A stretch of 64,000 nucleotides of DNA from positions 1 through 64,000 of the forward strand of contig JAZUMF010000005.1 in NCBI GenBank assembly GCA_045603485.1, given 5' to 3'. The notes under the pieces were generated by a model. It was not told the DNA's origin, searched no databases, and saw only the letters and a list, made by a program, of their open reading frames with translations. The stretch is from RGIG5952 sp045603485 (GTDB taxonomy: Bacteria > Verrucomicrobiota > Kiritimatiellia > RFP12 > JAAYLN01). The number at the start of each line of letters is the position of its first letter. The stretch's first letter is position 1. Below, piece by piece: positions 33,687 through 41,933 of this stretch. The translations under genes were made by a program, and so were the position numbers.

Positions 33687-35216
33687 ATGCAACTAAACAC
33701 GGTTATGCTGCCCGTGGCGGCTGTTGATGCAACTTGGCTCACGAAGTTCACGGATGTCGTTAACAAGATTGACGATAGGGTATGGGGAACATCCTTTGAA
33801 ATCTGCGGATTTCCAGTTCCCTTATTGATTATCCTGATTCTCTTTGGAGGTATCTGGCTTACACTCCGTTTGGGCGGCCTCCAATTTGTCCACTTGCCTC
33901 TTGCTCTAAAGTATATGATTCGCAATGAGCGAACAGAGGAGGGTGCAAAGGGAGAAGTTTCTTCTTTCCAGGCTTTATGTACCGCACTTTCGGCAACGAT
34001 CGGCACCGGTAATATTGTAGGTGTTGCGACTGCTTATGTCGCCGGCGGACCTGGCGCCATTTTCTGGATGTGGCTTGCTGCCCTTTTTGGAATGGCAACA
34101 AAATACTCTGAAGGCGTTTTGGCTGTAAAGTTCCGCGACCACGATCCAAAGACTGGTCATGTGCTTGGTGGCCCGTTCTATTATATTGAGCGAGGAATGG
34201 GTAAGAACTGGAAGTGGCTCGCAGTTGTCTTCGCATTCTTCGGTATTTGCGTAGGTCTTCTCGGTATCGGTACATTTACGCAGGTGAATTCAATTTGCGG
34301 TTCCATTACCAACTTCTTCGATCCAAAGACAGAAATGGCCGTTACAATTTTCGGAAATAAGTATTCTTTGGTAACGGTCATTACCTCTTTCGCTCTTGCC
34401 ATACTTGTGGGACTTGTCCTGATTGGCGGTCTTCGCCGTATCGCCAAGGTCAGTGAGAAGGTTATTCCCGCAATGGTTCTTCTCTATGTGCTCTTTTCTC
34501 TCTTACTCATCTTTACGAATATCGCAAAGATTCCCGAGGCTGTAGTTTTAATTGTAAAGAGCGCGTTTGGCTTTAAGGCGGCTGCCGGTGGTATGCTCGG
34601 TGCAATAATCGTGGCTATGCAGAAGGGTATCGCCCGCGGTATTTTCTCTAATGAGGCAGGTTTGGGCTCTGCGCCAATTGCCGCTGCCGCCGCACAGACC
34701 AAGGAGTGCGTCCGTCAAGGTCTTGTCTCTATGACTGGAACATTCCTCGACACAATTATCGTTTGCTCTATGACAGGCTTGGCTTTGACCTTGACTCATC
34801 AGCCCTACCAGATTGCCGGTGCGGCAGAGGGTGCTGTCGCAACGATGAATGCCTTTGCCGAAGGTTTGCCCTACATTCCTAAGATTGTAACAGACTTCTT
34901 GGTGATGATTTCTCTTGTTCTCTTCGGTTTCACAACGATTCTCGGCTGGGATTACTATTCAGAGCGCTGCATGGAGTATTTAACCAAGGGTAGCACAAAG
35001 GCTGTTTTGGTCTATCGTTGGCTTTATATTCTCGCAGTCTTCATTGGCCCTTATATGACCGTTTCTGCTGTCTGGGGAATTGCTGATATCTTCAATGGTC
35101 TTATGGCAGTTCCAAATATGATTGCATTGTTTGCTCTCTCTGGCGTGGTCGCTAAAGAGACAAAGGATTATTTTGCCCGTCTTCGTCGCGGCGAAGTAGA
35201 AGATAGCCGACTTTGA
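33687..35216 (+). CDS. AGCS family sodium:alanine/glycine symporter
   Basis: 509 residues, about ten or eleven membrane helices. The family signature SATIGTGNIVGVATAYVAGGPGAIFWMWLAALFGMATKYSE is present (the last Glu/Tyr pattern), and the later GIARGIFSNEAGLGSAPIAAA loop is typical. Takes up alanine/glycine with Na+. Controlled by the glycine riboswitch immediately upstream, and followed by a strong terminator, so it is a single-gene unit. Confidence 0.92.
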   Translation: MQLNTVMLPVAAVDATWLTKFTDVVNKIDDRVWGTSFEICGFPVPLLIILILFGGIWLTLRLGGLQFVHLPLALKYMIRNERTEEGAKGEVSSFQALCTALSATIGTGNIVGVATAYVAGGPGAIFWMWLAALFGMATKYSEGVLAVKFRDHDPKTGHVLGGPFYYIERGMGKNWKWLAVVFAFFGICVGLLGIGTFTQVNSICGSITNFFDPKTEMAVTIFGNKYSLVTVITSFALAILVGLVLIGGLRRIAKVSEKVIPAMVLLYVLFSLLLIFTNIAKIPEAVVLIVKSAFGFKAAAGGMLGAIIVAMQKGIARGIFSNEAGLGSAPIAAAAAQTKECVRQGLVSMTGTFLDTIIVCSMTGLALTLTHQPYQIAGAAEGAVATMNAFAEGLPYIPKIVTDFLVMISLVLFGFTTILGWDYYSERCMEYLTKGSTKAVLVYRWLYILAVFIGPYMTVSAVWGIADIFNGLMAVPNMIALFALSGVVAKETKDYFARLRRGEVEDSRL

Positions 35217-35240
35217 TAAGTTCTTGGGCTTGATAAAAGT

Positions 35241-35277
35241 AAAACACTGCTTATGATTCCGTTATAAGCAGTGTTTT
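35241..35277 (+). terminator. strong rho-independent terminator
   Basis: AAAACACTGCTTAT (35241-35254) pairs perfectly with ATAAGCAGTGTTTT (35264-35277), 14 bp with a 9-base loop, then TT. Ends the AGCS unit. Confidence 0.92.
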
Positions 35278-35472
35278 TTATTTTTACAGGCTTCCCGTCA
35301 CTCCTGAATCATCAAGAAAATGCGGATGCAAGTTGAATGGCGCATATAGTGCAATAAGATGCAATTACAGCAAAAACTCTGTAGATGTCAAGTTGCTGAC
35401 ACCGTTACACCGTTTTTGTCGCAGATTCTGCGAGCAAATAGTGTTGCTGCTTTAAAATGGGTGGTTTTTGCT

Positions 35473-36297
35473 TCAGCCAAGCAGATTTTCAAGGTAAGTG
35501 ATCGTGTCGCGAATGTCGGCATTCTGTTTTTCGCCTGAAATTTCGCGCTCAATCGTTAGGTCGCCTTCAAAACCGATGTCGAGCAGCTTTTTGACGAATT
35601 CAGGGTATCGCACCATGCCTGTACCAACCTTGACCTCGGGACCAAGCTTGTAGCCGTTTGTCGGAACCTTGCCATCCTTGGCATGGACAGCTCTTACCCA
35701 TGTTCCGAAGACATCCAAAGCATCTATCGGATTTCCTTTGCCATACATCAAAATATTGGCGGGGTCAAGGTTGATTCCAAGGTTGTCAAGACCGACAGCT
35801 TCAAAGTAACGGAGAAGGGTGATTGGGGTCTCTTGCCCTGTTTCGAACCAAAATCCAATACCGAGGGATTTGCAATGCTGAGCAACGCTTTTGATTGCAA
35901 CGAGAACCTCTTCGTAATTGGGGTCGGTCATATTTTCTGGAAGGAATCCGCAGTGTGTGATGATAGCGGGGGCGCCAGCCTTAGCGGCAAAATCTGCCCA
36001 TTGCTTTAACTCTCGGACGCGTGTTTCACGATATGCGGTCGGGACAAGACCTAAAGTTACAGGGCCAAGGGTAAAGTTCCATTCAGCAGGTCCAGAATAT
36101 CCAGCCCAAATCGCTGTCAAGCGGACTCCAGTTTCAGCAGAGCGGCGTTTTAGATTTTGCGCAATCTCAGTCGTGGCTTGATTGATGTCCCAGCTGACGA
36201 CCTGAGCGCACTTCAAGCCGAAGTCTGCAACAATATCAAGGTTGGATGCGTCAGCCTTTAGATGGCTCATGACGCCAATTTCTGGTTTCTTTGCCAT
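35473..36297 (-). CDS. sugar phosphate isomerase/epimerase family protein
   Basis: 274 residues; third TIM-barrel isomerase in the window. Landmarks are PAIITHCGF, GIGFWFETGQE, LGINLDPANILM, VRAVHAKDG and GDLTIEREISG (metal ligands E, D/H, E). GGAGAAAA precedes the ATG. Next to ddl on the same strand. Substrate unknown; not a close duplicate of the 24060 or 24970 genes. Confidence 0.8.
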   Translation of the reverse strand: MAKKPEIGVMSHLKADASNLDIVADFGLKCAQVVSWDINQATTEIAQNLKRRSAETGVRLTAIWAGYSGPAEWNFTLGPVTLGLVPTAYRETRVRELKQWADFAAKAGAPAIITHCGFLPENMTDPNYEEVLVAIKSVAQHCKSLGIGFWFETGQETPITLLRYFEAVGLDNLGINLDPANILMYGKGNPIDALDVFGTWVRAVHAKDGKVPTNGYKLGPEVKVGTGMVRYPEFVKKLLDIGFEGDLTIEREISGEKQNADIRDTITYLENLLG

Positions 36298-36324
36298 AAT
36301 TTTCTCCAGACAAAAGGAAATTTT

Positions 36325-37224
36325 CTAGCAGTCAATTTGAGCTAGATTAAGAATTTTTACACAAACTTCACTAAATGACATGCCGGCCTTCGCAGCAGCC
36401 TTAGGAACAAGGCTTGTAGCTGTAAAGCCGGGAACGGTATTTACCTCGAGAGCGAAGCAATCACCGCCGTCTGTCACACGAAAATCGACGCGAGAGAGTC
36501 CCCTTGCACCAATAACCTCGCAAGCGCGAAGGGCGAGCTCTTTGCATTTTATTGTTGTGGCATTGTCATCCGGCGCTTTATATTCTGTGGCGCCTTTGGT
36601 GTATTTTGAGACAAAATCATAAACGCCGCCATTGGGTGTAATCTCAATGATCGGGAGGGCTTCACCTGCAACAACTGCGACGGTCCATTCGCGTCCAGGG
36701 ATATATTCTTCCACAAGGACTTGAGGGTCAATTTTTCGTGCAATCTCAAGCGCATGAAGCCAATCCTGCTCGTAGCATGGACAAGTCAGCCCGAAACTTG
36801 AGCCGTCGCAAGGAGGCTTGACTGCCAAAGGAAATGGGAGTCCTGAGTCATTGTCGCTGGGCTCTATAAGCTTGTATGCCGGAGTCGGTATGCCCGCACG
36901 GATAAACTCTTTTTTTGTAGCAACCTTGTCGATTGCTATAGCGCATGCTTTTGCGCCGGGGCCTGTATAAGGAATGCCAAGGCGGTTCAAATCGCTTTGT
37001 ACACCGCCATTTTCGCCATAGCCACCGTGCAATGCGATAAATACCGCCTCGGTGCCGTCTGGTATGAGTCCATCAATGGATTCCCTGTCAAGTATGATGC
37101 CGGTGACATCGCAACCGGCATCTGTCAGCCCTTGTACAATCGCTGCGCCTGAACGCAAAGACACATCACGCTCAGAAGAAATCCCGCCCATCAAAACGGC
37201 GACTTTTTTGAATTTTGCTTCCAC
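36325..37224 (-). CDS. ddl: D-alanine--D-alanine ligase
   Basis: 299 residues from a GTG at 37224 with AAGG six bases upstream; the frame upstream overlaps trxA. N-terminal KVAVLMGGISSERDVSL, then ALHGGYGENGGVQ, the ATP-grasp loop and VEEYIPGREWTVAV, and the Mg-binding EVNTVPGFT. Makes D-Ala-D-Ala for peptidoglycan in the cytoplasm. trxA ends 31 bases upstream. Confidence 0.95.
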   Translation of the reverse strand: MEAKFKKVAVLMGGISSERDVSLRSGAAIVQGLTDAGCDVTGIILDRESIDGLIPDGTEAVFIALHGGYGENGGVQSDLNRLGIPYTGPGAKACAIAIDKVATKKEFIRAGIPTPAYKLIEPSDNDSGLPFPLAVKPPCDGSSFGLTCPCYEQDWLHALEIARKIDPQVLVEEYIPGREWTVAVVAGEALPIIEITPNGGVYDFVSKYTKGATEYKAPDDNATTIKCKELALRACEVIGARGLSRVDFRVTDGGDCFALEVNTVPGFTATSLVPKAAAKAGMSFSEVCVKILNLAQIDC

Positions 37225-37255
37225 TGCAGACCTTATGCCGATCAGGATATGTTGA

Positions 37256-37576
37256 TTAGGCAATTCCCTGTGCCGCCTTGATTGCGGCAACCAAATCACT
37301 CTTTGCCGTGACACCGACAAATTGCTTTACAACTTTTCCGTCCTTGAGGACAAACAAGGCGGGGATGCTCATAATCCTAAATTTAACTGCAAGGTCTTGT
37401 GATTCATCCACATCTACCTTGCAAACCTTTACAACGCCGTCATATTCGGAGGCAAGCTCCTCAATTACGGGCGACATCTGATGACATGGCCCGCACCATT
37501 CGGCAAAGAAGTCAATCAAGGCAACGCCGGAGGATGTTTCGGCATCAAAGTTGGAATTGTTCAGTCTTACAGACAT
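37256..37576 (-). CDS. trxA: thioredoxin
   Basis: 106 residues. Active site FFAEWCGPCHQM, cis-Pro in IMSIPALFVLKDG. AAGGAGG precedes the ATG. General dithiol reductant kept reduced by TrxB (19255). Sits between putP and ddl. Confidence 0.95.
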   Translation of the reverse strand: MSVRLNNSNFDAETSSGVALIDFFAEWCGPCHQMSPVIEELASEYDGVVKVCKVDVDESQDLAVKFRIMSIPALFVLKDGKVVKQFVGVTAKSDLVAAIKAAQGIA

Positions 37577-37596
37577 ATTTAGACCCTCCTTTCAGG

Positions 37597-39123
37597 TTAT
37601 TCACCAATTGAATCAAACTCGTCTTGAATCTCCTTTGAAGGCGCCTTAGTACAAAGGGAGACGACGATAATTGTAATCAATGAAAGGATAAAGCCGGGGG
37701 CAAGCTCGTAAAGGTTGAAAATGTCGTATGTGGCGGCAAATTTGGGATTCAGCCAGAACTTCCAGATAAAGCATGTCGCGGCGCCAACTACCATGCCTGA
37801 AACGGCACCAGCGAGATTCGTGCGCTTCCAGAAGAGTGCGAGGAGGATTAGAGGACCGAAGGCAGCACCAAAGCCACCCCATGCGAATGAGACCATCTTC
37901 ATAACAACCTTGAAGAATTCGCTCTTTTCGTTTGACGCCATAATCACGGCAGCAAGGGCGATGGCGGCAACGGCAATGCGACTTACGAGAACAAGCTCAC
38001 GATTTGAGGCATTTTTATGAAGGACCTTCTTGTAAAGGTCATTTGTGAATGCCGAAGCTGAAACGAGAAGCTGAGAATCGGCTGTTGACATAATTGCAGC
38101 CATAATTGATGAAAGCAGAATGCCTGCAAAAATCTTCGCCAAAATTGAGTTCGCAAAGATTGTATTGATCATAACCATGAAAATCTTCTCGGGGTCGTCA
38201 AGCTTGATATCCGCATGCTGTTGCAGGAAGAGATGCCCGACCAGACCGATTACAACCGCGGCGGCAAGGGAGATAAAGACCCAAGCCATAGCAATGCGGC
38301 GAGAGCCCTTAACCTCAGCAGGGTTGTCAATCGACATAAAGCGAACGAGAATGTGAGGCATACCGAAGTAGCCAAGACCCCAGACCAAGCATGAAGTAAG
38401 ACCGATAAGCCCCATAGCTTCTTTTGTTGAAGCACTGGTGAAGAGGTTCTGCAGATATGGATTTACGGCATTGAGTTGATTGACCGTCTCCGAGAAACCG
38501 CCCGCAGCTGCGACAACGCAAGCAGGGACAATTACGATTGCGCCAAACATCAAAGAACCCTGAATGAAATCGGTCCAGCAAACGGCCATATAACCGCCCA
38601 GAAGAGTGTATGAAACGACAACGAACGCACCAATCCAAAGAGCAGTCTGATACTCAAGACCAAGCATCGTAGAGAAAAGCTTTGCCGCCGAAACAAAACC
38701 CGATGCAGTATAGAATAGGAAGAAAGCAAGAATGATTATTGCAGCAACCATGCGAGAGAGACCTGTATTGTCACGGAAACGATTACAGATGAAGTCTGGA
38801 ATCGTTATGGAGTCATTACAGGCGTGCGAATATTTACGCAAGCGCTGCGCAACAATCTTCCAGTTTAGATAAGTACCGATACCCAAGCCGATACCGATCC
38901 ATGCCTCGCTGAAGCCGGAAACGAAGATTGCGCCGGGGAGTCCCATAAGAAGCCAACCCGACATATCCGAAGCTTGCGCTGAAAGGGCAACAACCCATTT
39001 GTTCATCTTGCGACCACCCAGATAGTAGTCATCCATACTCTTAATTTTCCCCGAGAAGAGAAAACCGATACCCAGCATGGCGATTAGATAGAGGATAAAA
39101 GATCCCAATGTGTAGACATTCAT
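37597..39123 (-). CDS. putP: sodium/proline symporter
   Basis: 508 residues with about 13 membrane helices and the SSS-family N-terminus (DDYYLGGRKMNKWVVALSAQASDMSGWLLMGLPG). The SGWLLMGLPG loop and the later HILVRFMSI agree with PutP subfamily members. Na+-dependent L-proline uptake. Followed 20 bases later by trxA. Confidence 0.9.
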   Translation of the reverse strand: MNVYTLGSFILYLIAMLGIGFLFSGKIKSMDDYYLGGRKMNKWVVALSAQASDMSGWLLMGLPGAIFVSGFSEAWIGIGLGIGTYLNWKIVAQRLRKYSHACNDSITIPDFICNRFRDNTGLSRMVAAIIILAFFLFYTASGFVSAAKLFSTMLGLEYQTALWIGAFVVVSYTLLGGYMAVCWTDFIQGSLMFGAIVIVPACVVAAAGGFSETVNQLNAVNPYLQNLFTSASTKEAMGLIGLTSCLVWGLGYFGMPHILVRFMSIDNPAEVKGSRRIAMAWVFISLAAAVVIGLVGHLFLQQHADIKLDDPEKIFMVMINTIFANSILAKIFAGILLSSIMAAIMSTADSQLLVSASAFTNDLYKKVLHKNASNRELVLVSRIAVAAIALAAVIMASNEKSEFFKVVMKMVSFAWGGFGAAFGPLILLALFWKRTNLAGAVSGMVVGAATCFIWKFWLNPKFAATYDIFNLYELAPGFILSLITIIVVSLCTKAPSKEIQDEFDSIGE

Positions 39124-39188
39124 AGTGTGTTCCAGTTTAGTTAATGAAAAAACAAGTTATTCTACCAAAAAATAGGTGGACTCGTCTA

Positions 39189-39809
39189 TTAAAAACCGAG
39201 ATTTTCGTCAACGAGAATTACAGTTGATGGAGTACGAGTAGGGCGGCGCTCCAAAATTACAGTCGCACGGCAAATGCGATCAGGCGAGTCACAGTCGGCG
39301 CAAACACCTGTCACCGCACATGGCGTTTTGCGTCCCAAGCGGCGGCAATTCAAAGAACAGGCTTCGGTTTTAATCCGTAAAATCGCATCATCAATGCCGC
39401 CATCGACAAGTTTGTTGCGACCCACAACAAAGACAACTCTTTCAGGGCCGAAAATCGATGCTGCGACGCGATTTCCATTACCATCGATATTTACGATTCT
39501 TCCGTCCAAGGTCAAAGCGTTGGCGCTAAGCAGGAAAAGGTCGCAGGTAAGCTCCTGGCGCATAACCTCCATCTTTTGTTCAGGAGTTAAATCAGGATCT
39601 CCATGGCGGAGTATGGTTTTGCCAGCGGCAGCCATTTTTTCAGGAAGTTTAAGCTCGGCAAGAGTGCGCGAACCGCCAAAGCCAACAGAAGTCGCATCCT
39701 TGGCAATTGCCATAACCTTTTCTGCAGCCTCTTCCTTAGTTGCACAAATTTCTACATCAAAGCCGCGTTCACGCAAGCTTTCGGCGACAAGTGTAAGTTC
39801 ATTATCCAT
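39189..39809 (-). CDS. LUD-domain protein
   Basis: 206 residues. LUD/DUF162 domain with ELTLVAESLRERGFDVEI and VGFGGSRTL, NIDGNGNRVAAS, VVGRNKLVDGG. A Cys-rich end (CSLNCRRLGRKTPC, CADC) may bind iron-sulfur. Relatives are lactate-utilisation (LutC/YkgG-type) components, but the lutAB partners are absent here. Its start overlaps the kdsB stop (TAATG), so the two are cotranslated. Confidence 0.8.
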   Translation of the reverse strand: MDNELTLVAESLRERGFDVEICATKEEAAEKVMAIAKDATSVGFGGSRTLAELKLPEKMAAAGKTILRHGDPDLTPEQKMEVMRQELTCDLFLLSANALTLDGRIVNIDGNGNRVAASIFGPERVVFVVGRNKLVDGGIDDAILRIKTEACSLNCRRLGRKTPCAVTGVCADCDSPDRICRATVILERRPTRTPSTVILVDENLGF

Positions 39810-40564
39810 TATTTAGCCCCTAAAAAACGCTCACTGATTGCAGCCTCCATACGAGGAAGATCCTCTGGACAATCAACGCCCACGCCTGTGTCAACTGTGC
39901 GAAGAACTAAAATCTTTGCACCCATGTGAAGAGCGCGTAACTGCTCAAGCGACTCAGTCTTTTCCAAAAGACATGGCGGCAAAGAGACAAACTTCTTCAA
40001 GAAAGCACCGCGGTATGCATAAATGCCAAGGTGACGCCAATATAATCCGCTAGACAAATCCGCATCACCGTCACGACGGCACGGAATTGGAAGTCGCGAA
40101 AAGTAAAGTGCGGCATCGTCAGCGTCGAGGACAACCTTAACAACATTACGGGAATGCAAGTCCTCCATCGTAGCGACAGGCGCGGCAGCCGTTGCCATCG
40201 ACCACTTTTCATCCTCAGCCATACGAAGAGCAAGATTATCAATCAACCCAGGGTCAACCAAAGGCTCGTCACCCTGAATATTTATTATTATATCGTCATC
40301 TGCGATAGGGGAGGCTGCCATAGCGACACGGTCAGTACCCGATGGCAAATCAGATGGAGTCATAACGACCTTGCCACCAAAGGCCAAAACTGCGGCTTCA
40401 ATCCTCTCATCATCGGTTGCCACAATAACATCGTCTAGTTCCTTGGCACGGGATACAGCCTCATAAACCCATTGAACCATAGGCTTTCCGCAAATCAAAC
40501 AAAGAGGCTTGCCTGGAAACCTCGTCGAACCATACCTTGACGGAATTACACCAATCTTACGCAT
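39809..40564 (-). CDS. kdsB: 3-deoxy-manno-octulosonate cytidylyltransferase
   Basis: 251 residues from the ATG at 40564 (AAAGGA eight bases before). IGVIPSRYGSTRFPGKPL is the CMP-KDO synthetase motif; VIVATDDERI, PSGTDRVA and INIQGDEPLV follow in order. Makes CMP-KDO for lipopolysaccharide, evidence of a Gram-negative outer membrane. Confidence 0.93.
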   Translation of the reverse strand: MRKIGVIPSRYGSTRFPGKPLCLICGKPMVQWVYEAVSRAKELDDVIVATDDERIEAAVLAFGGKVVMTPSDLPSGTDRVAMAASPIADDDIIINIQGDEPLVDPGLIDNLALRMAEDEKWSMATAAAPVATMEDLHSRNVVKVVLDADDAALYFSRLPIPCRRDGDADLSSGLYWRHLGIYAYRGAFLKKFVSLPPCLLEKTESLEQLRALHMGAKILVLRTVDTGVGVDCPEDLPRMEAAISERFLGAK

Positions 40565-40630
40565 ATAAAATCCTTTCGTCTCCCTAAAAAAATACCACAA
40601 GGGATATAATAATGTCAATTTCCCATTTAA

Positions 40631-40641
40631 GGCCTGTCCCT
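40631..40641 (+). repeat. GGCCTGTCCCT, variant copy of the dispersed repeat
   Basis: Shares the GGCCTGTCCC core with the copies at 716, 8411 and 19025, preceded by AA and followed by TGATAAG, so it is a diverged or partial copy. Confidence 0.5.
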
Positions 40642-40694
40642 TGATAAGAAAAGTGTCAATTTTGATTGGGGTTTCAAAAAAGCAAAATTATTTT

Positions 40695-40723
40695 TTGACA
40701 AAATGTGAAAAGTTTGATATTAT
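40695..40723 (+). promoter_or_regulatory. strong promoter before the HTH gene
   Basis: TTGACA (40695-40700), exact 17-base spacer, TATTAT (40718-40723). About 170 bases lie between it and the ATG at 40892. Confidence 0.75.
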
Positions 40724-40729
40724 ATTTGT

Positions 40730-40880
40730 GTAGTTCGTTAAAGTTGTGTTCCTTTTTGTGTGTTGGTTGTTATTTGGAACCTTATATGATATAGGCGCTG
40801 TCGAGGTATATGCGTTAATATTTGATAGATATGTGGAGGGTAATGATTCGGCACATTACCCTCCACACTCTCTTTCTTTT
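40730..40880 (+). ncRNA. possible small RNA or attenuated leader
   Basis: A transcript starting near 40730 would end at a 13-bp perfect hairpin (GTGGAGGGTAATG 40833-40845 with CATTACCCTCCAC 40854-40866) followed by ACTCTCTTTCTTTTT. It has no ORF. The T-rich tract is impure, so termination may be partial and the following gene is read by read-through. Confidence 0.4.
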
Positions 40881-40891
40881 TGGAGGTTTCA

Positions 40892-41569
40892 ATGTTTGGA
40901 TTGATTAAGAAGATTTTTTTTGGAGAATGCGGTTCAGATAGTGAACTGCAGGAGCGGAGGCTTGCACTTGAGCGGCTTAAGGAGGTCGCTCGGGCGATTG
41001 AGTGTGATGTTGCCGTCGTTCGCGCGCGCGAGGAGCGTTTGAGGCTTGAGCGTGAGGAGAAGTTGCGTAAGGAGCGCGAGGAGAGAAAGCTCGTGCTTGA
41101 AGATCGGGAGAATGCCGATACTTCGGATGTCCGTTATAGTATTAGCCGTATTTCGGGCGATAGTAGTAGATTTAGTATAGTTTCAAGCCTTGTTCCAGAC
41201 TATGAGAAGTATCCGCCATTCGGTATTATGCTTGCTCGAATGGTGAAGGACCGGTGCGAAAATAAGGCGAGTCTTTGCTATAGGAGGGCTGGGGTTTCAA
41301 AGCAAACTTATTCGAGAATTATTTCTCAGCCGCATTCGGGTGTGAATAAGACGATCGCGATGAGGCTTTGTATTGGGCTTAAGCTGTCGTTTGATGAGGC
41401 TAAGGCATTTTTGGCTACGGCAGGTTATGCCTTTTCTGATGCGATTTATGAGGATAGGGTCTTTTCATATTGCCTTCAAAATGCTTTTTATAACATTCTG
41501 GATGTTGAGCAGATGATTGCTGAGATTGATAGAATTCAATCGAGGGGGAGTGTAAAAAGTCAATTGTGA
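40892..41569 (+). CDS. coiled-coil plus C-terminal HTH-like protein
   Basis: 225 residues from the ATG at 40892, with GGAGG seven bases upstream. Residues ~20-75 form a charged E/R/L coiled coil (long runs of R, E, K), ~80-110 a Ser-rich linker, and ~110-215 an XRE-like domain of the KASLCYRRAGVSKQTYSRII type that occurs fused to various effector domains. No catalytic domain is attached here. The leader contains a hairpin that may control it. I recognise the HTH domain only; function unknown. Confidence 0.6.
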   Translation: MFGLIKKIFFGECGSDSELQERRLALERLKEVARAIECDVAVVRAREERLRLEREEKLRKEREERKLVLEDRENADTSDVRYSISRISGDSSRFSIVSSLVPDYEKYPPFGIMLARMVKDRCENKASLCYRRAGVSKQTYSRIISQPHSGVNKTIAMRLCIGLKLSFDEAKAFLATAGYAFSDAIYEDRVFSYCLQNAFYNILDVEQMIAEIDRIQSRGSVKSQL

Positions 41570-41580
41570 ATTGACCTTTT
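41554..41580 (+). terminator. terminator overlapping the HTH gene stop
   Basis: AAAAA then GTCAATT (41559-41565), GTG loop, AATTGAC (41569-41575), then CTTTT. The gene's stop codon (41567-41569) is inside the hairpin. Confidence 0.6.
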
Positions 41581-41645
41581 ATAGGGTAAAAGGTGGTAAT
41601 ATAAAAGGCCTTGCACGCTTCACTCGCTAAAAAGTTTTGTTTATC

Positions 41646-41662
41646 GGCGCACGGAGTGCGCC
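41646..41662. repeat. GC-rich hairpin at the repeat border
   Basis: GGCGCAC (41646-41652), triloop GGA, GTGCGCC (41656-41662), a perfect 7-bp stem. Sits directly before the minisatellite and shares arms with the palindrome at 2067. Confidence 0.6.
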
Positions 41663-41666
41663 TGGC

Positions 41667-41890
41667 GAGACAACCGGGACAACCGAGACGACCGGGACGA
41701 CCGGGACAACCGGGACGACCGAGACGACCGGGACGACCGGGACGACCGGGATGACCGAGACAACCGAGACGACCGGGACAACCGAGACAGCCGAGACAGC
41801 CGGGACAGCCGGGACAGCCGGGACGAACGGGACGACCGAGACGAGTGGGACGAACGGGACGACCGGGACGACGAGACAGCCGAGACAACC
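41667..41890. repeat. 9-bp tandem repeat (minisatellite), ~25 units
   Basis: Units of the form G(G/A)GACNNCC (e.g. GGGACGACC, GAGACAACC, GGGACAGCC) run head to tail: 22 in perfect 9-bp register from 41667 to 41864, one 8-bp unit, then two more to 41890. Degenerate remains extend to ~41917. Because the period is a multiple of three, each frame repeats cleanly: Gly/Glu-Thr-Thr in one plus-strand frame, Gly-Arg-Pro-like on the other strand. No plausible start or ribosome site supports translation. Confidence 0.9.
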
Positions 41891-41933
41891 GAGCGGCGAA
41901 CGGGACAGGCGGGACGAATATTTTGTGGGCGGT

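Noticed and set aside
35395..35460. Palindrome TCGCAGATTCTGCGA as terminator of the 35473 gene
   Set aside because: Only 6 bp, with no T tract on either strand.
41667..41890. CRISPR array
   Set aside because: The units are continuous 9-mers without spacers; it is a minisatellite.
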